From: an uncultured Marmoricola sp.
GTDB taxonomy: Bacteria; Actinomycetota; Actinomycetes; Propionibacteriales; Nocardioidaceae
Direction of reading: 5' to 3'
NCBI GenBank assembly: GCA_937868075.1
Contig: CALMLL010000140.1
Coordinates: 1-44,449, forward strand
Length of the DNA stretch: 44,449 nucleotides
The notes under the pieces were generated by a model. It was not told where the DNA came from, searched no databases, and saw only the letters and a list, made by a program, of their open reading frames with translations. A program made the translations under genes and the position numbers. Shown piece by piece: positions 1-7,463 of this stretch (positions within the stretch are counted from its first letter, which is position 1; each line of letters begins with the position of its first letter).

Positions 1-132
1 GACGTTCTTGAGCTTGGTGCGCACGAAGGCCGGGCCCTTGCCGGGCTTGACGTGCTGGAACTCCACGACCGCCCACAACTGGGAGTCGATGTTGAGAACC
101 ATGCCGTTCTTGAGGTCGTTCGTGGTTGCCAT
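1..132 (-). CDS. efp: Elongation factor P, N-terminal part (cut by window edge)
   Basis: The 44 visible residues match the start of the KOW-like domain I of EF-P, which binds next to the ribosomal E site and relieves stalling at polyproline stretches. The tip loop reads [12 protein letters not shown] with the functional lysine at residue 32. This PGKGP form is known in Actinobacteria to work with an unmodified lysine, so no EpmA/EpmB or deoxyhypusine-type partner is needed. The ATG is at 130-132; the gene continues off the left edge. It is the last visible gene of the aro-SIMPL train but is separated from the SIMPL gene by 76 bp with its own hairpin and -10-like hexamer, so it probably has its own promoter. 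Confidence 0.95.
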   Translation of the reverse strand, partial: MATTNDLKNGMVLNIDSQLWAVVEFQHVKPGKGPAFVRTKLKNV

Positions 133-160
133 GCGCTCAGCGATGCCTTCGTACGTCGGG

Positions 161-192
161 GTGGGAACCGCCCGAGTCTAGACGGCTCCCAC
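161..192. terminator. Stem-loop between the SIMPL gene and efp
   Basis: Arms GTGGGA-a-CCG (161-170) and CGG-c-TCCCAC (183-192) pair over nine positions with one A/C mismatch, around a 12-nt loop. It lies 17 bp past the SIMPL stop. There is no T-run, so it is either a GC-type terminator or a leader structure. The loop contains TAGACT on the minus strand, a possible efp -10. Confidence 0.4.
175..180 (-). promoter_or_regulatory. Candidate efp -10 hexamer
   Basis: TAGACT fits the actinobacterial TANNNT -10 pattern and would give a leader of about 35 nt before the efp ATG. No convincing -35 is visible. It sits in the loop of the 161-192 dyad. Confidence 0.3.
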
Positions 193-208
193 CATGTGCG
201 ACGAATCC

Positions 209-937
209 TCAGCGCATCCGCCAGACCACGGTGACCTGCACCTTGATGGTCTGTTCGCCTGGTTCGACCGGCGTGCGACCTGCGGTGTCGTCCAGCGCAT
301 CCCGGTAGGCGGAAGTGGCCGAGACCGTCCCGCTGGCCCCTTCCTCGGCGATCTTCAGCACGGGGCCGAGAGCGCGGTCGCCGGTCTTGGCATACAACTC
401 TGCCTTGGCCAAGGCGGCTTTCATGGCCTTCTCCCGCGCCTGATCCAGCGCGGCGTTCTTGTTGCTCACCCGCATCTGGGTGCTGTCCACCCGCAGGTCG
501 TCACCACCGACGGCCACCACCTTCGAGATGACCTCCCCGGACTTGGGCAGGTCACGGATCACCACCTTGAGGCTCTGCCGAGCGATGTAACCGGTGATCC
601 GTTGGCCGGTCTTGTCGCTATAGGTCGTGTCCGGCTGCACCGAGACCTGCTGGGTCGAGATGTCGCGCTTCTCCACGCCCAGCCCCTCCAGTGCTGCCAG
701 CACCTTCGAGATCGCCGCATTGACATCGTTCAGCGCCGCCGCGGAGGTGTCGCGTTTGAGTTCGGAGGTGAGGTTCAGGATCATCTGGTCCGGCGTCGCC
801 TTGACCGACCCCGAGCCGGTCACCCGGATCGTGCCGTCGTTGTGCCGCCCACCCAGCGGCCATTGAACCGCCGATCCGATCAGGTAGGCGCCGATCAGGG
901 CCGCCACGGCGAGGGCGGCTTTGAGGGTCTGAGACAT
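209..937 (-). CDS. SIMPL (DUF541) domain exported protein
   Basis: A 242-residue protein with one hydrophobic segment at about residues 6-24 (uncleaved signal anchor or signal peptide) followed by a SIMPL/DUF541 domain over most of the rest, starting near IRVTGSGSVKATPDQ, the usual first strand of the family. Family members are periplasmic or cell-surface proteins of poorly defined role (BP26, YggE; links to oxidative stress). The start ATG has AAGGA seven nt upstream. It follows aroQ by 60 bp, and that gap carries a stem whose right arm runs from the Shine-Dalgarno to the start codon, so translation may depend on aroQ translation. The mature part has no cysteine or obvious enzyme motif. Confidence 0.85.
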   Translation of the reverse strand: MSQTLKAALAVAALIGAYLIGSAVQWPLGGRHNDGTIRVTGSGSVKATPDQMILNLTSELKRDTSAAALNDVNAAISKVLAALEGLGVEKRDISTQQVSVQPDTTYSDKTGQRITGYIARQSLKVVIRDLPKSGEVISKVVAVGGDDLRVDSTQMRVSNKNAALDQAREKAMKAALAKAELYAKTGDRALGPVLKIAEEGASGTVSATSAYRDALDDTAGRTPVEPGEQTIKVQVTVVWRMR

Positions 938-938
938 A

Positions 939-987
939 GCGAGGTCCTTTCACGCAGGTGACTGCGATTGGACGCAGGCGACCTCGC
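939..987 (-). promoter_or_regulatory. Leader stem-loop overlapping the SIMPL ribosome-binding site
   Basis: On the minus strand, GCGAGGTC (987-980) can pair perfectly with GACCTCGC (946-939), enclosing 33 nt. The right arm starts in the AAGGA Shine-Dalgarno (949-945) and ends two bases before the ATG. Inside, CTGCG at 962-966 can pair with CGCAG at either 953-957 or 973-977, two mutually exclusive small hairpins. The left arm begins 11 nt after the aroQ stop codon, so a ribosome ending aroQ would melt the stem. Role as a coupling or control element is inference. Confidence 0.45.
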
Positions 988-997
988 TGCGGTTCCG

Positions 998-1426
998 CTA
1001 GGTGGCGGCCAGGAACTCCAGCCCGCGCCGATACCCCTCGAGGCCCTCGCCCTCGATCACCAGGGCCGCGTGGGGCGAGACCACCGAGGTGTGCCGCCAC
1101 TGCTCGGGGCGTTGGGAGGGGGCGGAGATGTGCACTTCGACCAGAGGTGCGACCAGTTGGGCGCAGGCGTCCCACAAGGCGTAGGAGTAGTGGGTCCAGG
1201 CTCCCGCGTTCAAGACGACCGGGGTGGCCTCATCGGCGGCGGCGTTGAGCCAGTCGATCAGATCACCTTCGTGGTTGGTCTGTCGGACCTCGACCTCGAG
1301 GCCGAGGTCGGCCCCCCATCGCTCGCAACGGGCCGCCAGGTCGGCGTACGTCGTGGCGCCGTAGATCTCGGGCTGTCGTTTGCCGAGCCGTCCCAGGTTG
1401 GGACCGTTGAGCACCAGCACCTTCAT
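998..1426 (-). CDS. aroQ: 3-dehydroquinate dehydratase, type II
   Basis: A 142-residue type II dehydroquinase, the usual length, which dehydrates 3-dehydroquinate to 3-dehydroshikimate by anti elimination as the third step of the shikimate pathway. Visible signatures are NGPNLGRLGKRQPEIYG near the N-terminus (lid arginine and catalytic tyrosine), LNAGAWTHYS (substrate-binding asparagine), and EVHIS followed by the ERxRHxS-like segment PEQWRHTSVVS. The lid is slightly divergent: the common NLNLLG is NLGRLG here. The ATG at 1424-1426 overlaps the aroB stop as ATGA, which fixes the start. Longer in-frame extensions upstream run through aroB and are rejected. It is the last of four adjacent aro genes. 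Confidence 0.95.
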   Translation of the reverse strand: MKVLVLNGPNLGRLGKRQPEIYGATTYADLAARCERWGADLGLEVEVRQTNHEGDLIDWLNAAADEATPVVLNAGAWTHYSYALWDACAQLVAPLVEVHISAPSQRPEQWRHTSVVSPHAALVIEGEGLEGYRRGLEFLAAT

Positions 1427-2511
1427 CGGGCACCTCCCAAGGCGGCGTACGCCGTGCGCAGCGACTCCTCGGCCGGGTTGGCCAGGACCATCGGATCGGC
1501 CAGCCCGCGCAGGATCACCATGCGCAGGGTGTTGCCGCGGACCTTCTTGTCCACGCGCATGATGGCCAGCAGGTCCTCCAGTGAGGCGCCGTCCCAGGCG
1601 ACCGGCAGGCCCACAGACGCGAACGCGCGGGCGTGGCGGTCGGCGGTCTTGTCGTCGAGGTGGCCGGTCGCTCGCCCGAGTTCCGCGGCGAAACAGCACC
1701 CGATGGCGACCGCTTCGCCGTGGCGGACCCGGTAGCCGCTGTGGCGTTCGATGGCGTGTGCCAGGGTGTGACCGTAGTTGAGGACCTCGCGTCCGGGGTG
1801 CCCATCCACTCCCCCGGTCTCCTTCAAGTCGGCCACCACGACCTCGATCTTGACCGCGATCGCCCGCTCGATCACCTCACGCAACGCTGCCGAGGCGGGA
1901 TCCAGGAGGGCCGCCGGGTCGGCCTCGACCAGAGTCAGGATCTCCGGGTCGGCGATGAATCCGCACTTGATCACCTCGCCCAGCCCGGCGACCAACTCGG
2001 CGCGCGGGAGGGTCTGCAGCACCGACAGGTCGCACACGACCCCGGCCGGCTCATGGAAGCTTCCGACGAGGTTCTTGCCTGTCGAGGTGTTCATCCCGGT
2101 CTTGCCGCCCACGGCGGCGTCGACCATCGCCAGCAGCGTGGTCGGCACATGCACGACCCGAACCCCACGCAGCCAGGTCGCGGCGATGAAGCCGGCCATG
2201 TCTGTGGTCGCTCCTCCACCCAAGCTCACCACCGCGTCGCTGCGGGTGAACCCGGCCTCTCCCAGCGCCTCCCAGGCCGCCACGGCGACCGCCGCGGACT
2301 TGGCACCTTCGCCCTCGGGCAACGGCACTCGCAGCAGCTCGTAGCCGCTCAAGGTCTCTTCGAGCCGCGCGGTCAGGTCCGGCAGCGCCTCGGAATGGAC
2401 CAGGGCGACCCGTCGCGGAGCATCTCCCAGCATGCGGGGGACTTCAGCCAGCAGGTCGTGGCCCACCACGACGTCGTACGCCGAGGCACCCGCCACATGG
2501 AGTCGCTTCAC
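1423..2511 (-). CDS. aroB: 3-dehydroquinate synthase
   Basis: A 362-residue NAD- and divalent-metal-dependent enzyme that converts DAHP to 3-dehydroquinate, the second shikimate step. The NAD-binding GGGATTDMAGFIAATWLRG segment, VPTTLLAMVDAAVGGKTGMN, and the metal-ligand blocks GEVIKCGF, NYGHTLAHAIE and HGEAVAIG are all present, so it should be active. The start is GTG at 2509-2511, overlapping the aroK stop by four bases (GTGA); it also overlaps aroQ by four. Cytoplasmic. Confidence 0.97.
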   Translation of the reverse strand: MKRLHVAGASAYDVVVGHDLLAEVPRMLGDAPRRVALVHSEALPDLTARLEETLSGYELLRVPLPEGEGAKSAAVAVAAWEALGEAGFTRSDAVVSLGGGATTDMAGFIAATWLRGVRVVHVPTTLLAMVDAAVGGKTGMNTSTGKNLVGSFHEPAGVVCDLSVLQTLPRAELVAGLGEVIKCGFIADPEILTLVEADPAALLDPASAALREVIERAIAVKIEVVVADLKETGGVDGHPGREVLNYGHTLAHAIERHSGYRVRHGEAVAIGCCFAAELGRATGHLDDKTADRHARAFASVGLPVAWDGASLEDLLAIMRVDKKVRGNTLRMVILRGLADPMVLANPAEESLRTAYAALGGAR

Positions 2512-3008
2512 GAGATCACCTCGAGCACGTCGTCGGCGACGTCGCCAGGATCACGGCCGTCGGTCTCGACCACCCAGGAAGCGACCGCTTCGTAGATCGG
2601 GGTGCGCTCATCGAGCAGCTGCTTGAGCCGGCTGCGGATGTTGCCCAACAGCAGTGGGCGTGAGGTGCCCAGTCCGACCCGTCTCGCGGCGTCGGAGAGC
2701 CCCACCCTCAAGAACACCACCGGGTGGCCCTGCAGGATTTCTTGCGTCGCGGCGGCCAGGACCGCCCCACCACCGAGCGCCAGCACACCGTCGTGGGTGT
2801 CCAGGGCTGCGGCCACCGCAGCCTGCTCGCGTTCGCGGAAATAGTCCTCACCGGAGTCGACGAAGATCTCCGAGACGCTGCGACCCTCGGCCTCCTCGAT
2901 GTCGTGGTCGGTGTCGCGAAAGTCCAGTCCGAGACGTTCGGCGACGCGCTCCCCGACCGTGGTCTTGCCCGCTCCCATGGCCCCGATCAGGACCACTCGC
3001 GGTCCCAT
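2508..3008 (-). CDS. aroK: Shikimate kinase
   Basis: A 166-residue P-loop kinase that phosphorylates shikimate at the 3-hydroxyl. Walker A is GAMGAGKTTVG at about residues 9-19. The substrate-binding acidic motif is DTDHDIE, GGGAVL is the shikimate-contact glycine loop, and the lid region reads RPLLLG. Length is typical. The ATG overlaps the aroC stop by one base (TGATG), and the stop overlaps the aroB GTG by four, so aroC, aroK and aroB are probably translated in series. Confidence 0.96.
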   Translation of the reverse strand: MGPRVVLIGAMGAGKTTVGERVAERLGLDFRDTDHDIEEAEGRSVSEIFVDSGEDYFREREQAAVAAALDTHDGVLALGGGAVLAAATQEILQGHPVVFLRVGLSDAARRVGLGTSRPLLLGNIRSRLKQLLDERTPIYEAVASWVVETDGRDPGDVADDVLEVIS

Positions 3009-4186
3009 CAGTGGAACCTCAGAGCGGCCAGGTAGCCCTCGACGTTGCGCTTGGTCTCGGCCACCGAGTCGCCGCCGAACTTCTCCACGATTGCATCGGC
3101 CACGACCAACGCCACCATCGCCTCAGCCACGATGCCCGCAGCGGGAACCGCACAGACGTCGGAGCGCTGGTGGTGGGCCACAGCGGCTTCCCCGGTGGAA
3201 ACGTCGATGGTCTTGAGCGCCCTCGGAACGGTCGCGATCGGCTTCATCGCCGCCCGGACCCGGAGCACTTCACCGGTGCTCATGCCGCCTTCGGTGCCCC
3301 CACTGCGACCCGACGTACGCCGGATGCCGGAGGCGTCGGACACGATCTCGTCATGAGCCGCGGATCCGGGGACCCCGGCCAGGGCGAAACCGTCGCCCAC
3401 CTCGACACCCTTGATCGCCTGGATCCCCATCAGGGCTCCGGCCAGGCGGGAGTCGAGGCGGCGGTCCCAGTGCACGTGGGAGCCGAGACCGGGAGGCAGC
3501 CCATAGACCAACACCTCGACGACGCCGCCCAGGGTGTCGCCGTCCTTGTGTGCCTGATCGATCGCGGCCACCATCGCGGCTGCGGCATCCGGGTCGAGGC
3601 AGCGCACGTCGTTGTCATCGAGTCGCGCGACGTCCTCGGGAACCGGAATGACTCCGGCCGGGGCCACCGCCGCACCGATCTGGACGACGTGGGACACGAT
3701 GCGCGCTCCCGTGGTCTGCTCGATGAAGCGAGCGGCCACCTCCCCGAGAGCAACGCGGGCTGCGGTCTCTCGTGCCGACGCCCGCTCCAGGATCGGCCTG
3801 GCCTCGGTGAAGTCGTATTTCTGCATGCCGGCCAGATCGGCGTGCCCGGGTCGCGGCCGAGTCAGCGGGGCGTTGCGGGCCAGCGCATCCAGCTCGTCAG
3901 CCGGGACCGGGTCGGCAGACATCACCGTCTCCCACTTGGGCCACTCGGTGTTGCCGACCTCGATCGCGACGGGACCCCCCTGGGTCTCACCGTGCCGAAC
4001 GCCGCCGACGATGCGGACCTCGTCCTGCTCGAACTTCATTCGCGCACCCCGGCCGTAGCCCAGCCGCCGCCTGGCCAGTGCTCCTTGGATGTCGGCGGTG
4101 GTCACCTTCACGTGGGCAGGCAAACCCTCGAGGATTGCGACAAGGGACGGTCCATGGGACTCGCCCGCAGTGAGCCAGCGGAGCAT
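3008..4186 (-). CDS. aroC: Chorismate synthase
   Basis: A 392-residue FMN-dependent lyase that makes chorismate from EPSP, the last shikimate step. The N-terminal block [15 protein letters not shown], the arginine-rich [11 protein letters not shown] segment and the C-terminal [18 protein letters not shown] block are intact and diagnostic. EPSP synthase (aroA) and DAHP synthase are not in the window; in Actinobacteria they are normally elsewhere. It is preceded by a 27-bp gap after the prepilin peptidase and followed by aroK with a one-base overlap. Confidence 0.97.
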   Translation of the reverse strand: MLRWLTAGESHGPSLVAILEGLPAHVKVTTADIQGALARRRLGYGRGARMKFEQDEVRIVGGVRHGETQGGPVAIEVGNTEWPKWETVMSADPVPADELDALARNAPLTRPRPGHADLAGMQKYDFTEARPILERASARETAARVALGEVAARFIEQTTGARIVSHVVQIGAAVAPAGVIPVPEDVARLDDNDVRCLDPDAAAAMVAAIDQAHKDGDTLGGVVEVLVYGLPPGLGSHVHWDRRLDSRLAGALMGIQAIKGVEVGDGFALAGVPGSAAHDEIVSDASGIRRTSGRSGGTEGGMSTGEVLRVRAAMKPIATVPRALKTIDVSTGEAAVAHHQRSDVCAVPAAGIVAEAMVALVVADAIVEKFGGDSVAETKRNVEGYLAALRFH

Positions 4187-4213
4187 GGCGCACAGTCTCC
4201 CATGTGTGGGACC

Positions 4214-4945
4214 TCAGCCGATCAGCCATCCCACGATGGCCGGGCCCGCCCCGACGCCGATCAGGGCACCGACCAGCATCGCCGGCCCATAGGGGGTACG
4301 CCGACGCAGCAGCGACCGGTCTCGACGCACGAGGGCGGCCACCACGATCTGTGCGGTGAACACGACGAAGCCGGCGTACAACCCGACGAGGAGGGCCGAC
4401 CAGCCCAGGAAGCCCAGGAGCAGACCAAGCACCCCGGCCAGCCGCACGTCGCCGTACCCCATCAGCCGGGGGCTGATCAGCCAGGTCAACGCGAAGAACC
4501 CACCCATGATCGCCCAACCCCAGGCCGCCCGGAGAAGCTCGGAGCCGTCCCCGACGCCCGTCGCGGTCTGGATGCCGATCAGGCCGACCGCGGCGGCATA
4601 GAGCGGTGCCACCAGAGACTTGGGGAGCAGCCTGGTGCGGTGGTCGATGACCCCCAGGGCCACCATCACCGGCACCAAAGCGATGAACCAGCCGCCACGC
4701 CACCCCAACGACTCCCCGAGCACGACACCAGCCCCACCGCCCCACAGCAACGAGGTGTGCAGAAGTGACGGGTCGGCGGAAAGGGAGGTGAAGGTGGGGC
4801 CGTCGTAGTCGGGGGCCGAGGTCTGGGTCGGTTCGGGAACCCGCGCGATCAGTCGCGGCACGAACCAGCACAGGGCCGCGCCGAACAGTCCGAGAACCGC
4901 GGCGGCACCATGACTCCCGAGGAGGGCGGCGTAGCCGCTACCCAT
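4214..4945 (-). CDS. Prepilin peptidase, A24 family, peptidase domain only
   Basis: A 243-residue polytopic membrane protein. The two catalytic aspartates of the GXGD aspartyl proteases are visible as VIDHRTRLLPK (D101) and MGYGDVRLA (D166), followed by a hydrophobic C-terminal half. The N-terminal methyltransferase domain with its CXXC motifs, present in classic PilD, is absent; residues 1-32 form a first membrane segment and 33-65 a polar loop. Such enzymes cleave prepilin-like leaders of type II secretion, Tad/Flp or competence pilins. No pilin or pilus ATPase gene is in the window, and the same gene sits beside aroE in M. tuberculosis (Rv2551c). It overlaps the end of aroE by eight bases. 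Confidence 0.85.
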   Translation of the reverse strand: MGSGYAALLGSHGAAAVLGLFGAALCWFVPRLIARVPEPTQTSAPDYDGPTFTSLSADPSLLHTSLLWGGGAGVVLGESLGWRGGWFIALVPVMVALGVIDHRTRLLPKSLVAPLYAAAVGLIGIQTATGVGDGSELLRAAWGWAIMGGFFALTWLISPRLMGYGDVRLAGVLGLLLGFLGWSALLVGLYAGFVVFTAQIVVAALVRRDRSLLRRRTPYGPAMLVGALIGVGAGPAIVGWLIG

Positions 4946-5747
4946 CGCGTCCCATCGCGGCCAGTCCGGCGGCCCGCATGAGTTCCATCGGGACGTCGCC
5001 GACCGGCACCGACGTCATAGCGCTGACCTGGAGGACCGCCTGGTGAACCAGCAGGTCGAGTCCGCTGATCAGCACCGCGCCCCGGTCTCGAGCCGCCCGA
5101 GCCAGGGGCGTCGCTCCACCGCCGTAGACGACCTCGAAGACGATCGGTGCCTCACCCGAGGCGGCGACCAGGTCGGGTGTCTGCGCCTCCGCAGGAATGG
5201 TTGAGGCCAGTAGGTCGATCCCGCCCAGTGCGGCGTCCAGTGGTGCCCACCGGGTGATCGGGGAGACGCCCAGTGCCTCGGAAGAGCGTTCCTGCGACCG
5301 GGACATCACCACGACCTCCTCGCATCCCAACGACTCCAATGCCAGGACCATCGAGCCGGCCGTGGCTCCCCCACCGAGCACCGCTGCGCGGCGCGGGGCA
5401 GCCTCGGTGCGCTCGCGGATGGCGGCAGCGGCACCGGGGACGTCGGTGTTGTCGGCCCACCAACCCTCGTCGAGCCTGATCAGGGTGTTGGCGGCCCCCG
5501 CACGCACCGCCACCGACGATGCGCGGTCCCCGACCAGGCGCATCGCTTTTCGCTTCAGCGGCATGGTCAGCGACAACCCCAGCCACTCCGGTCCCAACGC
5601 CCCCACGAAACCGGCCAGGTCGGTGTCGCCCACGTCGATGGCGTCGTAGGTCCAGTCGGTCAACCCGAGGTCGGCGTACGCCGCGCGGTGCAGCACCGGC
5701 GACAACGAGTGGGCAATCGGGCTGCCCAGGACCGCGCAACGAGGCAT
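4938..5747 (-). CDS. aroE: Shikimate dehydrogenase
   Basis: A 269-residue NADPH-dependent reductase turning 3-dehydroshikimate into shikimate. The substrate motif GSPIAHSLSPVLH (residues 8-20), the catalytic lysine in LTMPLKR (K65), NT at 87-88 and the catalytic aspartate in WADNTD (D102) are present. The cofactor loop GGGATAGS is a slightly unusual version of GxGGxx. The start ATG (5745-5747) overlaps the mltG stop by one base; the frame is open 40 codons further upstream, inside mltG, and that extension has no homology. It is physically separated from aroCKBQ only by the prepilin peptidase gene. Confidence 0.93.
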   Translation of the reverse strand: MPRCAVLGSPIAHSLSPVLHRAAYADLGLTDWTYDAIDVGDTDLAGFVGALGPEWLGLSLTMPLKRKAMRLVGDRASSVAVRAGAANTLIRLDEGWWADNTDVPGAAAAIRERTEAAPRRAAVLGGGATAGSMVLALESLGCEEVVVMSRSQERSSEALGVSPITRWAPLDAALGGIDLLASTIPAEAQTPDLVAASGEAPIVFEVVYGGGATPLARAARDRGAVLISGLDLLVHQAVLQVSAMTSVPVGDVPMELMRAAGLAAMGRDG

Positions 5748-6922
5748 CAGCACTCGTCGTGCGTTCGGCAGTACTCCTTGAGCTTGGCCACGTTGCGCAG
5801 ATGCTCGGAGTAGCTGTCGGTGAACAACGTGGTGTTGTGCTCGTAGTCGGGCACGAAGAACAGCCATGGGCCATCTGCCGGGTTCAACGCCGCCTTGATG
5901 GTCTCCTCGCCCGGGGACCCGATCGGGCCCGGAGGCAGCCCATCATGGGTGTAGGTGTTGTACGCCGACGTGCTTGCCCGCATCTGCGCGGTCGTCCAGA
6001 CATCGTTGGAGTTGGTCTTGCGGTAGATGTAGCTGATCGTGGAGTCCATCTCCAGGCGCATCGGCGCCTTGAGGCGGTTGTAGATGACCCTGGCCACCTT
6101 GGGGTAGTCCTCGCTCCGGTTGGCCTCGTACTCCAAGATGCTGGCCACCGTCAGCACCTGCTCGGTCGTCAGCCCGAGGGCTTTGGCCTTGGCCTGGATC
6201 CCCAGGTCGTTCTCGACCTGTTTGGACTTGGTCACCATCTGAGTGATGAGGTCCAGCGCGGTGGTTCCCGGGGGGACGTCGTAGGTGGCCGGGAAGAGGT
6301 AGCCCTCCGGGTTTCCCTGCGCGTCGGGTGGCAACCCGATGCTGGGGTTCCGCAAGGCGGCTCGGACCGCCTTCTTCGTCAGATCGGTGCGCTTGAGGAT
6401 CGTGGCCACGATGTCACGTACTCGCGCGCCTTCAGTGACCGTGACCCGCGACTGGATGAGGTTCTTGGGGTCGATGAGGACGCCGAGAGCGTCGTCGGCC
6501 TTCATCTGCTTCTTCAGCGCATAGAAGCCGACCTGGATCCCGTTGGCCTTGGGTTCGCTCTTGGCCGAGGCGAGGAAGGCGTCCACGCTCTTGACCACAT
6601 CGACCTTCTTGAGTCCCTGGCCGATCGCGGCCACGGTGTCGCCGGTGTGCACCTCGAACATCACCCGCCCGGTGCCCGGACCGGGATAGTCAGGCGCTGG
6701 GCCGAACCGATCCCGCAAGTACCCATAGCCCCAGTAGCCGCCCGCGCCGACGAGGGCAGCGATCAGCGCGAGGACGAGCAGGACCTTGGCGCTGCGACCT
6801 CGCCGCGGCGGCGCAGGGCGCGAGGCCCGGGCAGGCGGCCTGGAGTCGCCCGAAGGCCCCGGGGGCCGATTACGCCGCGGGTTGTCGTCGTCGTGAGACA
6901 GATTCAGACCGATATTGCTCAT
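5747..6922 (-). CDS. mltG: Endolytic transglycosylase MltG
   Basis: A 391-residue YceG/MltG family protein. The cytosolic N-terminus (1-45) is rich in Pro, Arg and Ser. A transmembrane segment spans about 46-67, then comes a LysM-like region and the catalytic domain with EGYLFPATY (206-214) and TVASILEYEA, whose glutamate (E264) aligns with the E. coli catalytic residue. It cuts nascent peptidoglycan strands and so sets glycan length. It overlaps ruvX by four bases upstream and aroE by one base downstream; the ruvX-mltG-aroE order is conserved in Actinobacteria. Confidence 0.94.
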   Translation of the reverse strand: MSNIGLNLSHDDDNPRRNRPPGPSGDSRPPARASRPAPPRRGRSAKVLLVLALIAALVGAGGYWGYGYLRDRFGPAPDYPGPGTGRVMFEVHTGDTVAAIGQGLKKVDVVKSVDAFLASAKSEPKANGIQVGFYALKKQMKADDALGVLIDPKNLIQSRVTVTEGARVRDIVATILKRTDLTKKAVRAALRNPSIGLPPDAQGNPEGYLFPATYDVPPGTTALDLITQMVTKSKQVENDLGIQAKAKALGLTTEQVLTVASILEYEANRSEDYPKVARVIYNRLKAPMRLEMDSTISYIYRKTNSNDVWTTAQMRASTSAYNTYTHDGLPPGPIGSPGEETIKAALNPADGPWLFFVPDYEHNTTLFTDSYSEHLRNVAKLKEYCRTHDEC

Positions 6923-7461
6923 CTGGCGCTCACATCCTCCTCATGGCCTCCGACGGGCGCCCTGCCATCGGGGATGCCGGCTCCCGGGTCGTGGTCGGGG
7001 GGCTCTGGTGGGACCTCTACCAGCTGCCCCGGTGCGGCACCGGTGGCTCGTTCCGCGTCGAGGGCGTGCTGCAAGATCACCACCGCAGCGGCTTGGTCGA
7101 CGACCGCCCGCGCCGAGCGGGACGTCCGCCCGGAGGCGCGCAGCGCCGAGGTCGCGGTCACGGTGGTGAGGCGCTCATCGACGAGACGGACTCCGATCGG
7201 GTGCACCCGCTGGGCAACCCGAATGGCGAACTCCCGTACACGCTGCGCAGCTGGGCCCTCGCGGCCGTTCAGGCCGACTGGCAGACCCAGGACCACCTCG
7301 AGCGGCTCGGCATCCACCACCAACGACACCAGTCGGTCGAGGTCACCTTCACCCCTGGAGATGGTCTCCACGGGGGTGGCCAGGATGCCGGAGGGGTCGC
7401 AGCGCGCGACGCCGATGCGGGCCTCCCCCGGATCCACGCCGAGGCGTACGCCGGATCGCAC
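6919..7461 (-). CDS. ruvX: Holliday junction resolvase-like RuvX (YqgF)
   Basis: A 180-residue RNase H-fold protein with LGVDPGEARIGVA at the N-terminus (first catalytic aspartate), VVLGLPVGLNGREG in the middle, DERLTT, and ARAVVDQAAAVVILQ at the end of the fold. Family members are assigned to Holliday junction processing and 5' end maturation of 16S rRNA. The start is GTG, two bases after the alaS stop. The last 35 residues (PEPPDHDPGAG onward) are a Pro/Gly/Asp-rich tail not typical of E. coli YqgF. Confidence 0.92.
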   Translation of the reverse strand: MRSGVRLGVDPGEARIGVARCDPSGILATPVETISRGEGDLDRLVSLVVDAEPLEVVLGLPVGLNGREGPAAQRVREFAIRVAQRVHPIGVRLVDERLTTVTATSALRASGRTSRSARAVVDQAAAVVILQHALDAERATGAAPGQLVEVPPEPPDHDPGAGIPDGRAPVGGHEEDVSAR

Positions 7462-7463
7462 GC

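Noticed and set aside
4195..4213. Small hairpin TCCCA-TGTG-TGGGA between the prepilin peptidase and aroC
   Set aside because: Only five base pairs, no U-run, in a tight 27-bp gap; too weak to call.
2654..4768. 704-codon open frame on the plus strand opposite aroK, aroC and the prepilin peptidase
   Set aside because: His/Gly/Asp/Arg-biased translation with no recognisable domain, fully antisense to three clear enzyme genes; typical of GC-rich third-position bias.
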